A stretch of DNA of 64,000 nucleotides, from assembly GCA_963796565.1 (NCBI GenBank), contig CAWCMA010000003.1:372001-436000 (forward strand). Reading direction: 5' to 3'. Source of the DNA: JAKAVN01 sp963796565 (lineage in GTDB: Bacteria > Desulfobacterota > Binatia > Binatales > Binataceae). Positions 9,466 to 20,567 of the stretch are shown here, one piece after another. The position numbers and the translations under genes were made by a program. Within the stretch, counting starts at the first letter, position 1; every line of letters begins with the position of its first letter. The notes under the pieces are model-generated. The model was not told where the DNA came from. It ran no database searches and saw nothing but the letters and a program-made list of their open reading frames with translations.

Positions 9466-10791
9466 ATGCGATTTGCGGTGGCTACGCTCGGATGCAAGGT
9501 CAACCAGTACGACTCGGCGCTGATCGAGTCGCGCCTCGGCGCGCGCGGGATGGAACGCTGCGAGTTCGACGAGGTCGCCGACGTCTATATCGTGAACACC
9601 TGCACCGTGACCGATCGCGCCGACGCCGAAAGCCTCAAGCTCGCGCGCCGTGCGCGGCGTCTCAATCCGCGGGCGCGGGTGGTGATGACCGGATGCCTCG
9701 CGCAGGCCAATCCCGCCGTGCTCGCCGCGTCATCGGAGATTGATGCCGTGGTGGGACTCGGCCGTCCCGACGACCTCGAACGCGCCGCCTTGGGCGAGGC
9801 CGCCGGCCGAGTGATGGTCACCAACCTGCGCAAGGAACGTGCGCCGATCGAACTCGGAGCGGTCGCGCTGGAGGGCCGCACGCGCGCGTTTCTCAAGCTG
9901 CAGGAAGGATGCGACCAGTTCTGCAGCTTCTGTATCGTGCCGACTTCGCGCGGAACCTCGCGCAGCGTCGAGCCGCGGCGCATCTTCGACGCGCTGGACG
10001 GTCTCGCGGCCTCGGGCTTTCGCGAGGTCATCCTGACCGGCGTTCACCTTGGCGGCTACGGACGCGACCTCGATCCGCCGGTTAGCCTCGAGACGCTGCT
10101 CGAGATGGTAGCCCAGCGCTCGCCGATCGGCCGGGTCAGGATAAGCTCGCTCGATCCCGAAGAGCTGAGCGACCGAATCCTTGAAATCATGGCCGCGAGC
10201 GACAAGTTCTGCTCACATCTCCATTTGCCGCTTCAGGCCGGCACCGACGCGACGCTGGTGCGGATGCGCCGGCGTTACGACCTCGCGCACTTCAGGGATC
10301 GGGTCGAACGTATTCTGGCGGCGATGCCCTCGGCGGCGATCGGCACTGATCTCATCGCCGGGTTCCCTGGCGAGACCGGCCAGGATTTCGACGATTACTT
10401 TAAGTTCATTGAAGCGCTTCCGCTTGCCTACTTTCACGTCTTCCCATACTCCGTGAGGGCGGGAACCACGGCCGCCAAGCTGCCGGGCAAGGTGGCGGGG
10501 GTGGAGATAAAGCGTAGAGCCGGGATATTGCGCGCGCTTGGCGAGGACAAGCGGCGGCGGTTCATCGGACAATTCCGCGGATCTAGGCTTAAAGTCCTGC
10601 TTGAAGAACGCGGCACGGACGGTAGGCTCAAGGGATACAGCCGCAACTATATCCGCGTGCTGGTGGAGGGTCCCGACAGACTTGGGAACGACGAAGTTGA
10701 GGTGGTGGCATCGCGTGTCGAGGGTGTGGCCCTCGCTGGGGAAATTGCTGGGGCCCAAGGCGGGTCCGCAGCCGGCGCGGCTACGCTCTGA
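9466..10791 (+). CDS. mtaB: tRNA (N6-L-threonylcarbamoyladenosine(37)-C2)-methylthiotransferase MtaB
   Basis: A radical-SAM methylthiotransferase that converts t6A37 to ms2t6A37, the downstream step of the TsaE pathway at the start of this window. The 441-residue protein has three conserved N-terminal cysteines (TLGCKVNQYD, VNTCTVTDRAD, TGCLAQ) for one 4Fe-4S cluster, the radical SAM CxxxCxxC in EGCDQFCSFCIVP, and a C-terminal TRAM-like tail. ATLGCKVNQ and the overall form fit MtaB better than MiaB or RimO. The true start is the ATG at 9466, 10 bases after mnmA. Confidence 0.92.
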   Translation: MRFAVATLGCKVNQYDSALIESRLGARGMERCEFDEVADVYIVNTCTVTDRADAESLKLARRARRLNPRARVVMTGCLAQANPAVLAASSEIDAVVGLGRPDDLERAALGEAAGRVMVTNLRKERAPIELGAVALEGRTRAFLKLQEGCDQFCSFCIVPTSRGTSRSVEPRRIFDALDGLAASGFREVILTGVHLGGYGRDLDPPVSLETLLEMVAQRSPIGRVRISSLDPEELSDRILEIMAASDKFCSHLHLPLQAGTDATLVRMRRRYDLAHFRDRVERILAAMPSAAIGTDLIAGFPGETGQDFDDYFKFIEALPLAYFHVFPYSVRAGTTAAKLPGKVAGVEIKRRAGILRALGEDKRRRFIGQFRGSRLKVLLEERGTDGRLKGYSRNYIRVLVEGPDRLGNDEVEVVASRVEGVALAGEIAGAQGGSAAGAATL

Positions 10792-11476
10792 AGACGATCG
10801 CGCAGACCTGGAGCGGCGGCTCGACTATACTTTCGTGCGGCCCGAGTTGCTGCGAGTGGCCCTCACCCATCCGAGCGCCGCGGTCGGCGCCGACCTGCAC
10901 TACGAACGGCTGGAGTTCCTCGGCGACGCGGTCCTCGACCTGGCGATCGCGGACCTGCTGATGCGCCGGCTTCCCGAGGCCAAGGAAGGAGTGCTGTCCA
11001 AGGAGCGCGCTTCGATCGTCAACGGGCGGACGCTGGCGGCCAAGGCGCAGGACATCGGGATCGGCCGGGCGCTGAGGTTGGGCAAGGGCGAGGAGAAAAG
11101 CGGCGGACGCGAGAAGGTGTCGATTCTCGCGGCGTCGTTCGAGGCCGTGGTCGGCGCGATCTATACCGACAGCGGCCTGCGGCCGGCCCAGCGGGTCATC
11201 GAGGGATTGTTCGCCGACGACATCGGCGGTCCGAGCACCGAGCGCGACTACAAGACGGAGTTGCAAGAAATCGCTTATCGCCGCTTCCGCAGCCAGCCGG
11301 TCTATGAACTGGTTTCGTCGCGCGGGCCCGACCACGCCAAGATGTTCACCACGCGCATCCGCGTCGGCGGGCGCGATCTTGGAGTGGGCGAGGGCGCCAG
11401 CAAGAAGCAGAGCGAGCAGGCCGCCGCGCGCGCTGCCCTGGATCTGATCGAGAACGAGAAACATGGACCTAGCTGA
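10724..11476 (+). CDS. rnc: ribonuclease III
   Basis: A double-stranded-RNA endonuclease for rRNA and mRNA processing. The catalytic signature ERLEFLGDAVLDLAIADLL is present and the C-terminal dsRNA-binding domain runs to the end (DYKTELQEIAYRRF ... GEGASKKQSEQAAARAAL). Family similarity begins at LERRLDYTFVRPELL. No ATG lies nearby: the GTG at 10724 (250 aa) and the TTG at 10745 are plausible starts, both inside the end of mtaB; the frame is open to 10538. The 3' end overlaps era by 14 bases, the usual rnc-era arrangement. Confidence 0.93.
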   Translation: MWPSLGKLLGPKAGPQPARLRSEDDRADLERRLDYTFVRPELLRVALTHPSAAVGADLHYERLEFLGDAVLDLAIADLLMRRLPEAKEGVLSKERASIVNGRTLAAKAQDIGIGRALRLGKGEEKSGGREKVSILAASFEAVVGAIYTDSGLRPAQRVIEGLFADDIGGPSTERDYKTELQEIAYRRFRSQPVYELVSSRGPDHAKMFTTRIRVGGRDLGVGEGASKKQSEQAAARAALDLIENEKHGPS

Positions 11477-12359
11477 GCGTCATCGCGCGGGCTTCGTCGC
11501 GTTGGGGGGCCGGACCAATGTCGGTAAATCGACGTTGCTCAACCGGATGGTCGGGCGCAAGGTCGCGATCGTCTCGCCGCGCCCGCAGACCACCCGCCGC
11601 CGCATTCTCGGCATCCGTTCCGACCCCGACGCGCAGCTTATTTTCGTCGACACTCCTGGGCTGCATCGCCCGCGCAGCGCGCTCGACCAGCACATGATTG
11701 AAATCGCGCGCCGCTGCCTAGGCGAAGGCGAGGTCGTGGTCGGTGTGGTCGAGGCGAGCGCGCCGCTAAGCGAAGGCGACCGCGCCTTTCTCGCCGAGTT
11801 GCGTGAGTTAAAGGCGCCGCGCGTCGTCGCAGTCAACAAGATCGACTGCATTAGTCGCGCCGATTTGTTCGCCGCCGTCGGACAGTGCGGCCGCGAACTG
11901 CCCGAGGCCGAGATCGTTCCGGTCAGCGCGCTCAAAGGCGGGAACGTCGACGAACTGGTCACGGTCATCAAGCGGATGCTGCCCGAGGGGCCGGCCCTGA
12001 TGCCCGAGGACGAATACACCGACCAGACCGAGCGGATGATCGCGGCCGAGGTCGTGCGCGAGAAGGTGTTCCTCGCGATGCGCGAGGAGGTCCCGTTTTC
12101 GACCGCCGTCGTGGTGGAGAATTTCGTCGAGGAGCCCGATCGCCGGCTGCTCAGGATCGACGCCGTCATCGTCGTCGCGCGCGAGGCGCATAAGGGGATG
12201 CTGATCGGGGCGGGCGGCCGCCAGCTCAAGCAGATCGGTACGGCGGCGCGGCTGGAGCTCGAAAAGATGCTCGGCGCGAAGGTCTTCCTGCAACTGCTGG
12301 TCAAGGTCGAAAAGGACTGGACGCGCAGTCCGCGCAAGATTGCGGAGTTGGGCCTCTGA
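11463..12359 (+). CDS. era: GTPase Era
   Basis: A 298-residue GTPase that binds the 3' end of 16S rRNA during 30S maturation. G1 is GRTNVGKST (residues 16-24), G3 is DTPG, G4 is NKID, and PRPQTTRRRILG is the Era-type switch I region. The C-terminal KH domain contains GMLIGAGGRQLKQIG, the GxxG RNA-binding loop. The start overlaps rnc by 14 bases, so translation is probably coupled. The next gene, der, starts after a single base. Confidence 0.96.
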   Translation: MDLAERHRAGFVALGGRTNVGKSTLLNRMVGRKVAIVSPRPQTTRRRILGIRSDPDAQLIFVDTPGLHRPRSALDQHMIEIARRCLGEGEVVVGVVEASAPLSEGDRAFLAELRELKAPRVVAVNKIDCISRADLFAAVGQCGRELPEAEIVPVSALKGGNVDELVTVIKRMLPEGPALMPEDEYTDQTERMIAAEVVREKVFLAMREEVPFSTAVVVENFVEEPDRRLLRIDAVIVVAREAHKGMLIGAGGRQLKQIGTAARLELEKMLGAKVFLQLLVKVEKDWTRSPRKIAELGL

Positions 12360-12360
12360 G

Positions 12361-13830
12361 ATGAAGGCGGCCGCCAACAACGCCAGCCGAGCGGGCGCGC
12401 TGGCCGCGCTGCCCGAAGGCGCACCGGTCGTGGTGCTGGTCGGGCGCGCCAATGCCGGCAAATCGACCCTGTTCAACCGCATTGCCCGCGGCCGCCGTGC
12501 GATCGTAAGCCCGGTCGCCGGCACCACGCGTGACCTCAACGTCGGCCAGGCCGAGCATAGCGGACGCAATTTCCTCGTCGTCGATAGCGGCGGTCTCGAA
12601 TTGGGTGGGCGCGAGCGCCTCGGCGAACGCGTCGCCGAAGGAGCCTTGCACGCCGTCGCGCTGGCCGACGTCGTGGTCTTCATGCTCGACGGGCGGGCCG
12701 GCCTCGGCCCTGGTGACCGCGAGGCGATCGCGCTGATTCGCGAGACCGGACGCCCGATGGTGGCGGCGATCAACAAGATGGACCGCGCCGGGATGGAAGC
12801 GGTGGCGGGCGAGTATCACGCGTTGGGCGTCTCGCCGATGCTGCTGGTCTCGGCGGCCCACGGACGCGGCGTCGAGGAGTTGCTCGATGAGATCGTCGAA
12901 CGCCTGCCCGCCGCCGAGGCCGCGCCGTCCACGCCGCCCGATCTCAGGCTCGCGCTCATCGGCCGTCCCAACGTCGGCAAATCGTCGCTGCTCAATCGCC
13001 TCGCCGGCTTCGAGCGCGCGATCGTCGACGACACGCCCGGCACCACGCGGGACCCGGTCGACGTGCGCCTGCGCGCCGCCGACCGCGACGTGCTCCTGAT
13101 CGATACCGCCGGAATTCGCCGGCCCACCAGGGTCGAGGGTGAGCTCGAGCATTTCTCGGTCGGCCGCGCGATCGAGACCATCCGCCGCGCCGAGGTGCTG
13201 GTTCTCGTGATCGATTCGACCGAGGGCGTCACCGATCAGGACGCGCGCCTGGCGCGGCTGGTCGAAAGCGAAGGCCGCGCGCTGGTCCTGGTCTGCAACA
13301 AGTGGGACCTCGCGGCCAAGGAAGGACGCCGCGTCGCTGCGTTCGTGCGCGACGCGCAAGAGCAGGTGCCGTTTCTGGCGTTTGCCGAGATGTTGTTCAC
13401 TTCGGCGCTGACCGGCGACGGCGTCGACAAGATCATCCCGGCCGCGATGAAGGCGGTCGATTCGTGGCGCGCGACCTTTCAGACCGCGCAGCTCAACCGG
13501 ATTCTGGCGGAGGCCACGGCGGCGATGGATCCGCCGATGATCGAGCGGCGGCGGCTCAAGCTGATGTATGTCACGCAGGTCGGCCATGCGCCGCCGCGCC
13601 TGGCGTTTTTCGCCAACGTCGAGCGCGACATCCCGATGCACTACCTGCGCTTCCTCGCCACGCGTTTCCGTGCGGCGCTGGGTCTGGTCGGTACGCCGCT
13701 GCTACTGAGCTTTCGCCGCACCGGTCGCACCTGGGCCGAGGCGCGGGCCACCGGCGCGGTGCGGCCAAAGGAATCGCCCATGAAGCCGCCCAAAAAGTTA
13801 TCGAAGAACGCATCGAAGAAGAGAAAATAG
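12361..13830 (+). CDS. der: GTPase Der (EngA)
   Basis: A ribosome-assembly GTPase with two tandem G domains and a KH-like C-terminal domain. The 489-residue protein shows P-loops VGRANAGKSTLF and IGRPNVGKSSLL, two DTAG/DSGG G3 motifs, and NKMD and NKWD G4 motifs. The C-terminus carries a lysine-rich tail. The ATG at 12361 follows the era stop by one base; the open frame to 12340 lies within era and is ignored. It closes the rnc-era-der run for ribosome biogenesis. Confidence 0.95.
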   Translation: MKAAANNASRAGALAALPEGAPVVVLVGRANAGKSTLFNRIARGRRAIVSPVAGTTRDLNVGQAEHSGRNFLVVDSGGLELGGRERLGERVAEGALHAVALADVVVFMLDGRAGLGPGDREAIALIRETGRPMVAAINKMDRAGMEAVAGEYHALGVSPMLLVSAAHGRGVEELLDEIVERLPAAEAAPSTPPDLRLALIGRPNVGKSSLLNRLAGFERAIVDDTPGTTRDPVDVRLRAADRDVLLIDTAGIRRPTRVEGELEHFSVGRAIETIRRAEVLVLVIDSTEGVTDQDARLARLVESEGRALVLVCNKWDLAAKEGRRVAAFVRDAQEQVPFLAFAEMLFTSALTGDGVDKIIPAAMKAVDSWRATFQTAQLNRILAEATAAMDPPMIERRRLKLMYVTQVGHAPPRLAFFANVERDIPMHYLRFLATRFRAALGLVGTPLLLSFRRTGRTWAEARATGAVRPKESPMKPPKKLSKNASKKRK

Positions 13831-13931
13831 TGACCGCGTCCGGCGACGCGGCGTGTGCGCTGTGGAAAGGTGCACCGCTCGCATTTCGCCGCCCGCGACG
13901 GCTTCGGTATAGTTAGCGAAGGTCGGATTTC

Positions 13932-15464
<1,533 letters not shown>

Positions 15465-15571
15465 CCGCAGCATGGCTTTTTTCATTCAAGTGACACGCGG
15501 GCGGCAAGGGCGTGAATGCTGAGGACGCAAAAGCAGTTCAGCATTTGTCCTTGGCTGGAAGGGAAGGCACG

Positions 15572-16060
15572 ATGAAATCCGCAAAGAAGGGTACGCAGAA
15601 GACGCCCAGGAGCGCGCCGCCGACGGAAAAGAGGTCCAAAGGATTTACGGAAGAGGAACGAGCCGCGATGAGGGACCGCGCCCAAGAGCTGAAGGCGGCT
15701 GCGCGCCGCAGCGGGCGCTCTGACAAAGCGGACGGGGAAAACGACCTGCTTGCGAAGATCGCCGAGATGCAGCAACCGGATCGCGCGATGGCCGAGCGGC
15801 TTCATGCCACCATCAAAGCCATCGCGCCAACTCTCTCGTCGAGAACCTGGTATGGGATGCCCGCATATGCAAAGGACGATAATGTCGTCTGCTTTTTCCA
15901 AAGCGCGCAGAAGTTCAAGGCGAGGTACGCGACGCTTGGCTTCAGCGATAAGGCGAACCTCGACCAAGGCCGCATCTGGCCGACCGCCTACGCGCTGAAG
16001 GAGCTGACTGCTTCCGAAGAGGCGGAGATCGCTGCGCTCGTGAAGAAAGCGGTGAGCTGA
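15572..16060 (+). CDS. DUF1801 (YdhG-like) domain protein
   Basis: A 162-residue protein of a Lys/Arg-rich N-terminal tail (about 60 residues) and a C-terminal DUF1801/YdhG-type domain (MAERLHATIKAIAPTL, TWYGMPAYAKDDNVVCFF, KFKARYATLGF, NLDQGRIWPTAYALKEL). The family fold resembles iron-chaperone-like YdhG/Fra proteins, but the biochemical role is unclear. The ATG at 15572 has a strong GGAAGG upstream and is preferred over the open GTG at 15512. It sits between guaA and gltX and ends 3 bases before gltX. Confidence 0.78.
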   Translation: MKSAKKGTQKTPRSAPPTEKRSKGFTEEERAAMRDRAQELKAAARRSGRSDKADGENDLLAKIAEMQQPDRAMAERLHATIKAIAPTLSSRTWYGMPAYAKDDNVVCFFQSAQKFKARYATLGFSDKANLDQGRIWPTAYALKELTASEEAEIAALVKKAVS

Positions 16061-16063
16061 GAG

Positions 16064-17527
16064 GTGGGTAGTCAAAGCGTGACCGTGCGAACCCGCTACG
16101 CGCCGAGCCCCACCGGCGCGCTTCATATCGGCAACGTGCGCTCGGGATTGTTCGCCTACCTGTTCGCGCGCCACAACGGCGGCGAATTCGTCCTGCGCAT
16201 CGACGACACCGACCAGGAGCGATCGACCGAGGAGTCGCTCGCGGAGATTCTCGAAAGCCTGCGCTGGCTCGGGATGGAGTGGGACCAGGGGCCGCCCGAC
16301 CGCGACTACTTCCAGTCCAGCCGCTTCGACCGCTATCGCGAGAGCGCGCTCCAGTTGCTGCGTGACAAAAGAGCCTACCCCTGCTACTGCACCGCCGAGG
16401 AATTGGACGCCAAGCGAAAGCAGGCCGAACGCGAGCATCGCAAACCCGGCTACGACGGCAAGTGCCGCGATCTGCCGTTCCCCGCGGACCTTGCGCTGCC
16501 CGACAAGCGCGCCGGCCGCAACTACACGATTCGCTTTCGCTCGCCGCGCACCGGCGAGACCGTGGTCGAAGATCACATCAAGGGCCGCGCCGTGTTCGAC
16601 AATGCGGAGCTCGACGATCTGATCATTTTCCGCTCCGACGGCGTGCCGACCTACAACTTCGCCACCGTGCTCGACGACGCCGACTTCGCGATTACTCATG
16701 TCGTGCGCGGCGACGACCATCTGCCCAACACGCCGCGCCAGATGCAGATTTTTTTCGCGCTCGGGCTCAAGCCGCCCGAGTACGCGCATCTGCCGATGGT
16801 GATGGGGCCCGACGGGCAGAAGCTCTCCAAGCGTCATGGCGCGACCTCGGTCTTTGCCTATCGCGATGCGGGCTACTTTCCCGAGGCGCTGCTGAACTAC
16901 CTGGCGCGGCTGGGATGGTCGCACGGCGATCAGGAGATTTTTTCTAAAAAGGAGCTAATCGAGTATTTCGGTTTTGACGCCTGCGGCAAGTCGGCCGGGA
17001 TTTTCAATGCCGAAAAGCTCTTGTGGCTGAATTTTCACTACATGAAGGAGCGGCCTCTGCCGCAGCTTGCGCGCGAGCTACGCCCGTTCATCGAGCGTGC
17101 CGGACACGCGCAAATCCCCGGCGACGAGGCGTGGCTGGAAAGAATGATCGCGACGCTGCGTGAGCGCGCCAAGACGCTGGTCGAGCTGGTCGACTTCGCG
17201 AAGTTCTATTTGAGCGACGCGATTACGATCGATCCCAAGGCCGGGGCGAAGTTCCTCAAGCCGGAGATCGCCGAGCCGCTGAAGGTGCTTGCACACGAAA
17301 TGGAAGTGATCGACGGCGACTTCAACGAGGCGAACATCCAAGGGGCGTTCGAGCGGGTGCTGGCGCGGTTCGGGATGAAGCTCGGACAACTCGCGCAGCC
17401 AGTGCGCGTGGCGCTGACCGGCGGCACGGTCAGCCCGGGGATTTACGAGGTGATTGCGGTTCTGGGCAAGGCGCGAACCGTCGCTCGACTGCGCACGGCG
17501 CTCGAACAGGTGGAAGCTGCCGCCTGA
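16064..17527 (+). CDS. gltX: glutamyl-tRNA synthetase
   Basis: Charges tRNA-Glu with glutamate. The 487-residue class Ic synthetase begins at a GTG with TRYAPSPTGALHIGN (HIGH motif variant HIGN at 21-24) and has KLSKRHGATSVFAYRDAGY (KMSKS-type motif). A CYC ... GKC cysteine set at about residues 107-132 looks like the zinc-binding insert. The C-terminal anticodon-binding domain is complete. Whether it is discriminating or also charges tRNA-Gln cannot be told here; no gatCAB is in the window. Spacing to the upstream DUF1801 gene is 3 bases. Confidence 0.96.
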   Translation: MGSQSVTVRTRYAPSPTGALHIGNVRSGLFAYLFARHNGGEFVLRIDDTDQERSTEESLAEILESLRWLGMEWDQGPPDRDYFQSSRFDRYRESALQLLRDKRAYPCYCTAEELDAKRKQAEREHRKPGYDGKCRDLPFPADLALPDKRAGRNYTIRFRSPRTGETVVEDHIKGRAVFDNAELDDLIIFRSDGVPTYNFATVLDDADFAITHVVRGDDHLPNTPRQMQIFFALGLKPPEYAHLPMVMGPDGQKLSKRHGATSVFAYRDAGYFPEALLNYLARLGWSHGDQEIFSKKELIEYFGFDACGKSAGIFNAEKLLWLNFHYMKERPLPQLARELRPFIERAGHAQIPGDEAWLERMIATLRERAKTLVELVDFAKFYLSDAITIDPKAGAKFLKPEIAEPLKVLAHEMEVIDGDFNEANIQGAFERVLARFGMKLGQLAQPVRVALTGGTVSPGIYEVIAVLGKARTVARLRTALEQVEAAA

Positions 17528-17692
17528 TCGGCGTTTTGCGAATATCTACCCGCGCGCGCTACCTTCTCGCATTTCAGGAAAGCGTCCGGCATTAGAAATT
17601 CAGCGTTTTCTTCACTATTCTCATGAGCACGGGAATTGCTTTGACAAACTGGTTGAGGCATCGCAGTCTTACGCAAGGATGAAACCAACACC

Positions 17693-18541
17693 ATGAACCA
17701 GAGCACGCAAACCGACACGACAGCTATTCGCGTGGAAGCCCCGCTCAACTATCTCAACGTGACGGCGGAAAAGCCGGTCAACTACATGTACAAAACGGAG
17801 CCCGGGACGCCGCAGCGAACCTACCAGAACATCAAGCACACGATGGCGATTTTCAACGGCCGCGCCGTCGACGAGCGGTTGACGCTGGACGGCCAGGGTT
17901 TCGCGTTGGTGCGTCATCCGACCGCGGTGGTCAACTTTTACGACGAGGCCGAAGTCCGCGCGGTCTACTATCCCGAGGTCGAGCGGCTGGTGAAGCAGGC
18001 CACCGGCGCCGCGCGAGTGTTGGTGTTCGATCACAACGTGCGCTGCGGCCCGATGGCGAAGGAAGGGTTGAACGGCGCGCGCGAGCCGGTCCGTTTCGCG
18101 CACAACGACTACACGCTCAAATCCGGCCCGCAGCGCGTGCGAGACCTGATGGGCGACGAGGCCGAGGCGCTGCTCAAGAATCGCTTCGTGTTCATCAACG
18201 TATGGCGGCCGATTCGCGGACCGGTGGAAGAAGCGCCGCTTGCGGTATGCGACGCGCAGAGCATGCGGCTGGCCGACTTCGTGCCGACCGACCTCAAGTA
18301 CCGCGACCGTATCGGCGAGGTCTACACGGTGGCCTTCAACCCCGAGCATCGATGGTTTTATTTTCCGCGGATGGAGCGTGACGAGGCGCTGTTGCTCAAG
18401 TGCTACGACTCGTCCGTCGACGGGCGCGCGCGATGGACCGCGCATACGGCCTTCGACGATCCGACGTCACGGCCCGATTCCGCTCCGCGCGAGAGTATCG
18501 AGGCCCGCACGATCGCCTTTTTCGCGCCCGAGAAGAAATAG
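17693..18541 (+). CDS. CmcJ/NvfI-family oxidoreductase-like protein
   Basis: A 282-residue protein of the family that includes the cephamycin gene product CmcJ and fungal AsaB/NvfI-type enzymes. Visible family features are LNYLNVTAEKPVNYMYK at the N-terminus, VLVFDHNVR, the AHNDYT segment, FVFINVWRPIRGPVEEAPL and FYFPRMERDEALLLKCYDS. NvfI is an Fe(II)/2-oxoglutarate enzyme of a divergent type; whether this homologue binds iron is inference. No biosynthetic cluster surrounds it. An AAGGA precedes the ATG by about 11 bases. It converges with an MDR dehydrogenase 33 bases away. Confidence 0.82.
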   Translation: MNQSTQTDTTAIRVEAPLNYLNVTAEKPVNYMYKTEPGTPQRTYQNIKHTMAIFNGRAVDERLTLDGQGFALVRHPTAVVNFYDEAEVRAVYYPEVERLVKQATGAARVLVFDHNVRCGPMAKEGLNGAREPVRFAHNDYTLKSGPQRVRDLMGDEAEALLKNRFVFINVWRPIRGPVEEAPLAVCDAQSMRLADFVPTDLKYRDRIGEVYTVAFNPEHRWFYFPRMERDEALLLKCYDSSVDGRARWTAHTAFDDPTSRPDSAPRESIEARTIAFFAPEKK

Positions 18542-18574
18542 CCGAGCCGCGAAGCGCCGCTCTAGTTCCGACGG

Positions 18575-19582
18575 TCAGATCGCAATACAAACCTTGCCGA
18601 AGTGCGCGCCGCTCTCAAGATGACGGTAGGCCTCGCGCGCCTCGTTGAACGGGAACACGCGATCGATGACCGGATGGAGCGCGTTCACAGCCATCGCTCG
18701 ATTCATTTCATCGAACATTTCACGCGAACCGACCAGGATTCCCTGAATGCGCGCATTCTTGAAAAGCAGCGGCATCGGATCGATCTGGCCCGCGCCGGTG
18801 AGAATCCCGATCAGGCTCACGATGCCGCCGACTTTCAGCGCATTGATCGATCGTGGCAGGGTTCCCGCGCCGCCGATCTCGACCACGTGATCGACACCCA
18901 GGCCGCCGGTGACTTCCAGTACGCGCGCATCCCAATTCGGCGTGGTCTTGTAGTTGATCAGGTCCGACGCGCCCATCTCCTTGAGCCGGGTCAGCTTGGC
19001 GTCGCTGCTCGAAGTCGCAATCACGCGCGCACCGTACATTTTGGCGAACTGGAGCGCGAAAATTGAGACCCCGCCGGTACCCATGACGAGCACCGAATCG
19101 CCCGGCTTCAGATGTCCCTGCGAGACCAGCGCGTTCCACGAGGTCACGGCGGCACAGGGCAGCGTGGCGGCTTCTTCGTAGGTCATGTAATCGGGGATTC
19201 GGACGAAGCCTTGCTCCCGCAAAACGACGTACTCCGCGAGCATCCCGTCGATCCCTCCGCCGAGCGAGGTGGCGTACATGCCCGCGATGGGCGGGCCGGC
19301 GAGCCAGCCTTGCGTGAAAATCGCCGCGACCCGATCGCCCTTGTTCAGCGTCCTCACGCCCGGGCCGCTTTCGACCACCTCGCCGGCACCGTCTGAGACC
19401 GGAACCAATGGCAGCTTTCTGGTCACGGGAAGGGCGTGTTTGATTATCGCGAGATCGCGATAATTGAGAGACGCCGCGCGGACGCGCACCAGGACCTCGC
19501 CGGGGCCGGGCTTGGGCGTCGGCCGCTCGGTCAACGTAAGACTATCTATCCCGTTGAGTTCGGTGATTTCGTATAGCTTCAT
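18575..19582 (-). CDS. MDR-superfamily NAD(P)-dependent dehydrogenase, zinc-less
   Basis: A 335-residue medium-chain dehydrogenase/reductase. The GroES-like domain (SLNYRDLAIIKHALP) is followed by the Rossmann motif VLVMGTGGVSIFALQFA. The classical zinc ADH GHE motif is replaced by VPVSDGAGEVVE and the structural four-cysteine loop is missing, so it belongs to the zinc-independent, quinone-oxidoreductase-like branch. The ATG at 19582 has GAGG upstream; the frame is open to 19792, but that part is not protein-like. Substrate unknown. Confidence 0.87.
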   Translation of the reverse strand: MKLYEITELNGIDSLTLTERPTPKPGPGEVLVRVRAASLNYRDLAIIKHALPVTRKLPLVPVSDGAGEVVESGPGVRTLNKGDRVAAIFTQGWLAGPPIAGMYATSLGGGIDGMLAEYVVLREQGFVRIPDYMTYEEAATLPCAAVTSWNALVSQGHLKPGDSVLVMGTGGVSIFALQFAKMYGARVIATSSSDAKLTRLKEMGASDLINYKTTPNWDARVLEVTGGLGVDHVVEIGGAGTLPRSINALKVGGIVSLIGILTGAGQIDPMPLLFKNARIQGILVGSREMFDEMNRAMAVNALHPVIDRVFPFNEAREAYRHLESGAHFGKVCIAI

Positions 19583-19710
19583 GCTAACCTCGTAAAGCTG
19601 TAAGCGTGTGAGCAACCGCATCCCACCGTGATACTGCCGATGGCGCAGAATTTGGTCGAGGTGCCGATCGATAAGTTGGATTGGGATCGACGACATCGCC
19701 ACGTGGCGGC

Positions 19711-20448
19711 ATGATGCTGAACGAGATTGAACGCGAGATCTGGATCGCGGACGGGGCGAACGTCCCGTTCTTCCGGTTCCCGTATCCAACACGCATGACC
19801 GTCGCGCGGCTCGCGGACGGAAGCCTGTGGGTGTGCTCGCCGATCGCGTTGAGCCCGCCGCTGGCCGATGCTATCAACGCGCTCGGCCCCGTCCGCCATC
19901 TGGTTTCGCCGAACAAGATCCATCACCTGTTCCTGGGGCAGTGGGCGCAGGCGTGGCCCGACGCCAAGCTCTACGCCTCGCCCGGCCTGGCGCGCCGCCG
20001 CCGCGATTTGAAGTTCGCCCGCGAGTTGGATGACGCGCCCGATCCCGCGTGGGCGGCGGACATCGACCAGGTGATCTTCCACGGCAGCTTCTTTATGGAA
20101 GAGGTCGTCTTCTTTCACCGCGCCTCGCGCTCGGTCATCGTCACCGATCTGGTGCAGAAGTTTGATCCGGCGACCTTGCATGGCTGGCGCGGCGCGCTCA
20201 TGAGATTGGACGGCTTGGTCGGCCCGGACGGCAGCACGCCGCGCGAGTGGCGGCTCTCGTTCTGGAACCGCCGTGCCGCGCGCGCGGCGCTCCGCAAAGC
20301 GCTTGCCTGGAACCCACAGCGATTGATCATCGCCCACGGCGAGTGGGTACGAGAGGACGGCTGCGCCGCGCTGGCGCACTCCCTGCGCTGGCTCGCCGGC
20401 GGCCACAACGCGAACGACACGCTGCGCCCGACGGGGCAGGCGGAGTGA
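19711..20448 (+). CDS. DUF4336 family protein (metallo-beta-lactamase-like)
   Basis: A 245-residue protein matching the DUF4336 family, related in fold to metallo-beta-lactamases. Features include LSPPLADAINALGPVRHLVSPN, HHLFLGQWAQAWPDAKLYASPG, FFMEEVVFFHRASRSVIVTDL and the late RLIIAHGEWV. His residues are kept at several metal-ligand-like places, but no classical HxHxDH motif exists. Either of two adjacent ATGs (19711, 19714) may be used. The function of this family is not established. It is divergent from the MDR gene and convergent with the SpoIIAA-like gene. Confidence 0.75.
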   Translation: MMLNEIEREIWIADGANVPFFRFPYPTRMTVARLADGSLWVCSPIALSPPLADAINALGPVRHLVSPNKIHHLFLGQWAQAWPDAKLYASPGLARRRRDLKFARELDDAPDPAWAADIDQVIFHGSFFMEEVVFFHRASRSVIVTDLVQKFDPATLHGWRGALMRLDGLVGPDGSTPREWRLSFWNRRAARAALRKALAWNPQRLIIAHGEWVREDGCAALAHSLRWLAGGHNANDTLRPTGQAE

Positions 20449-20567
20449 CGCAAAGTCCTGGTTTAAGCGCGGCTCGCGCCCTTGGAAGGCGCGCCGTTCG
20501 AAAGGCGGAGCGTCTCGCCTCGAGCGATGTGAAAGGCGCGTAGCTGCGGCAACGACCAAGGCAACGG

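Noticed and set aside
15465..15483. Terminator after guaA (AGCC...GGCT then TTTTTT)
   Set aside because: The stem is only four base pairs, too weak to call despite the T-tract.
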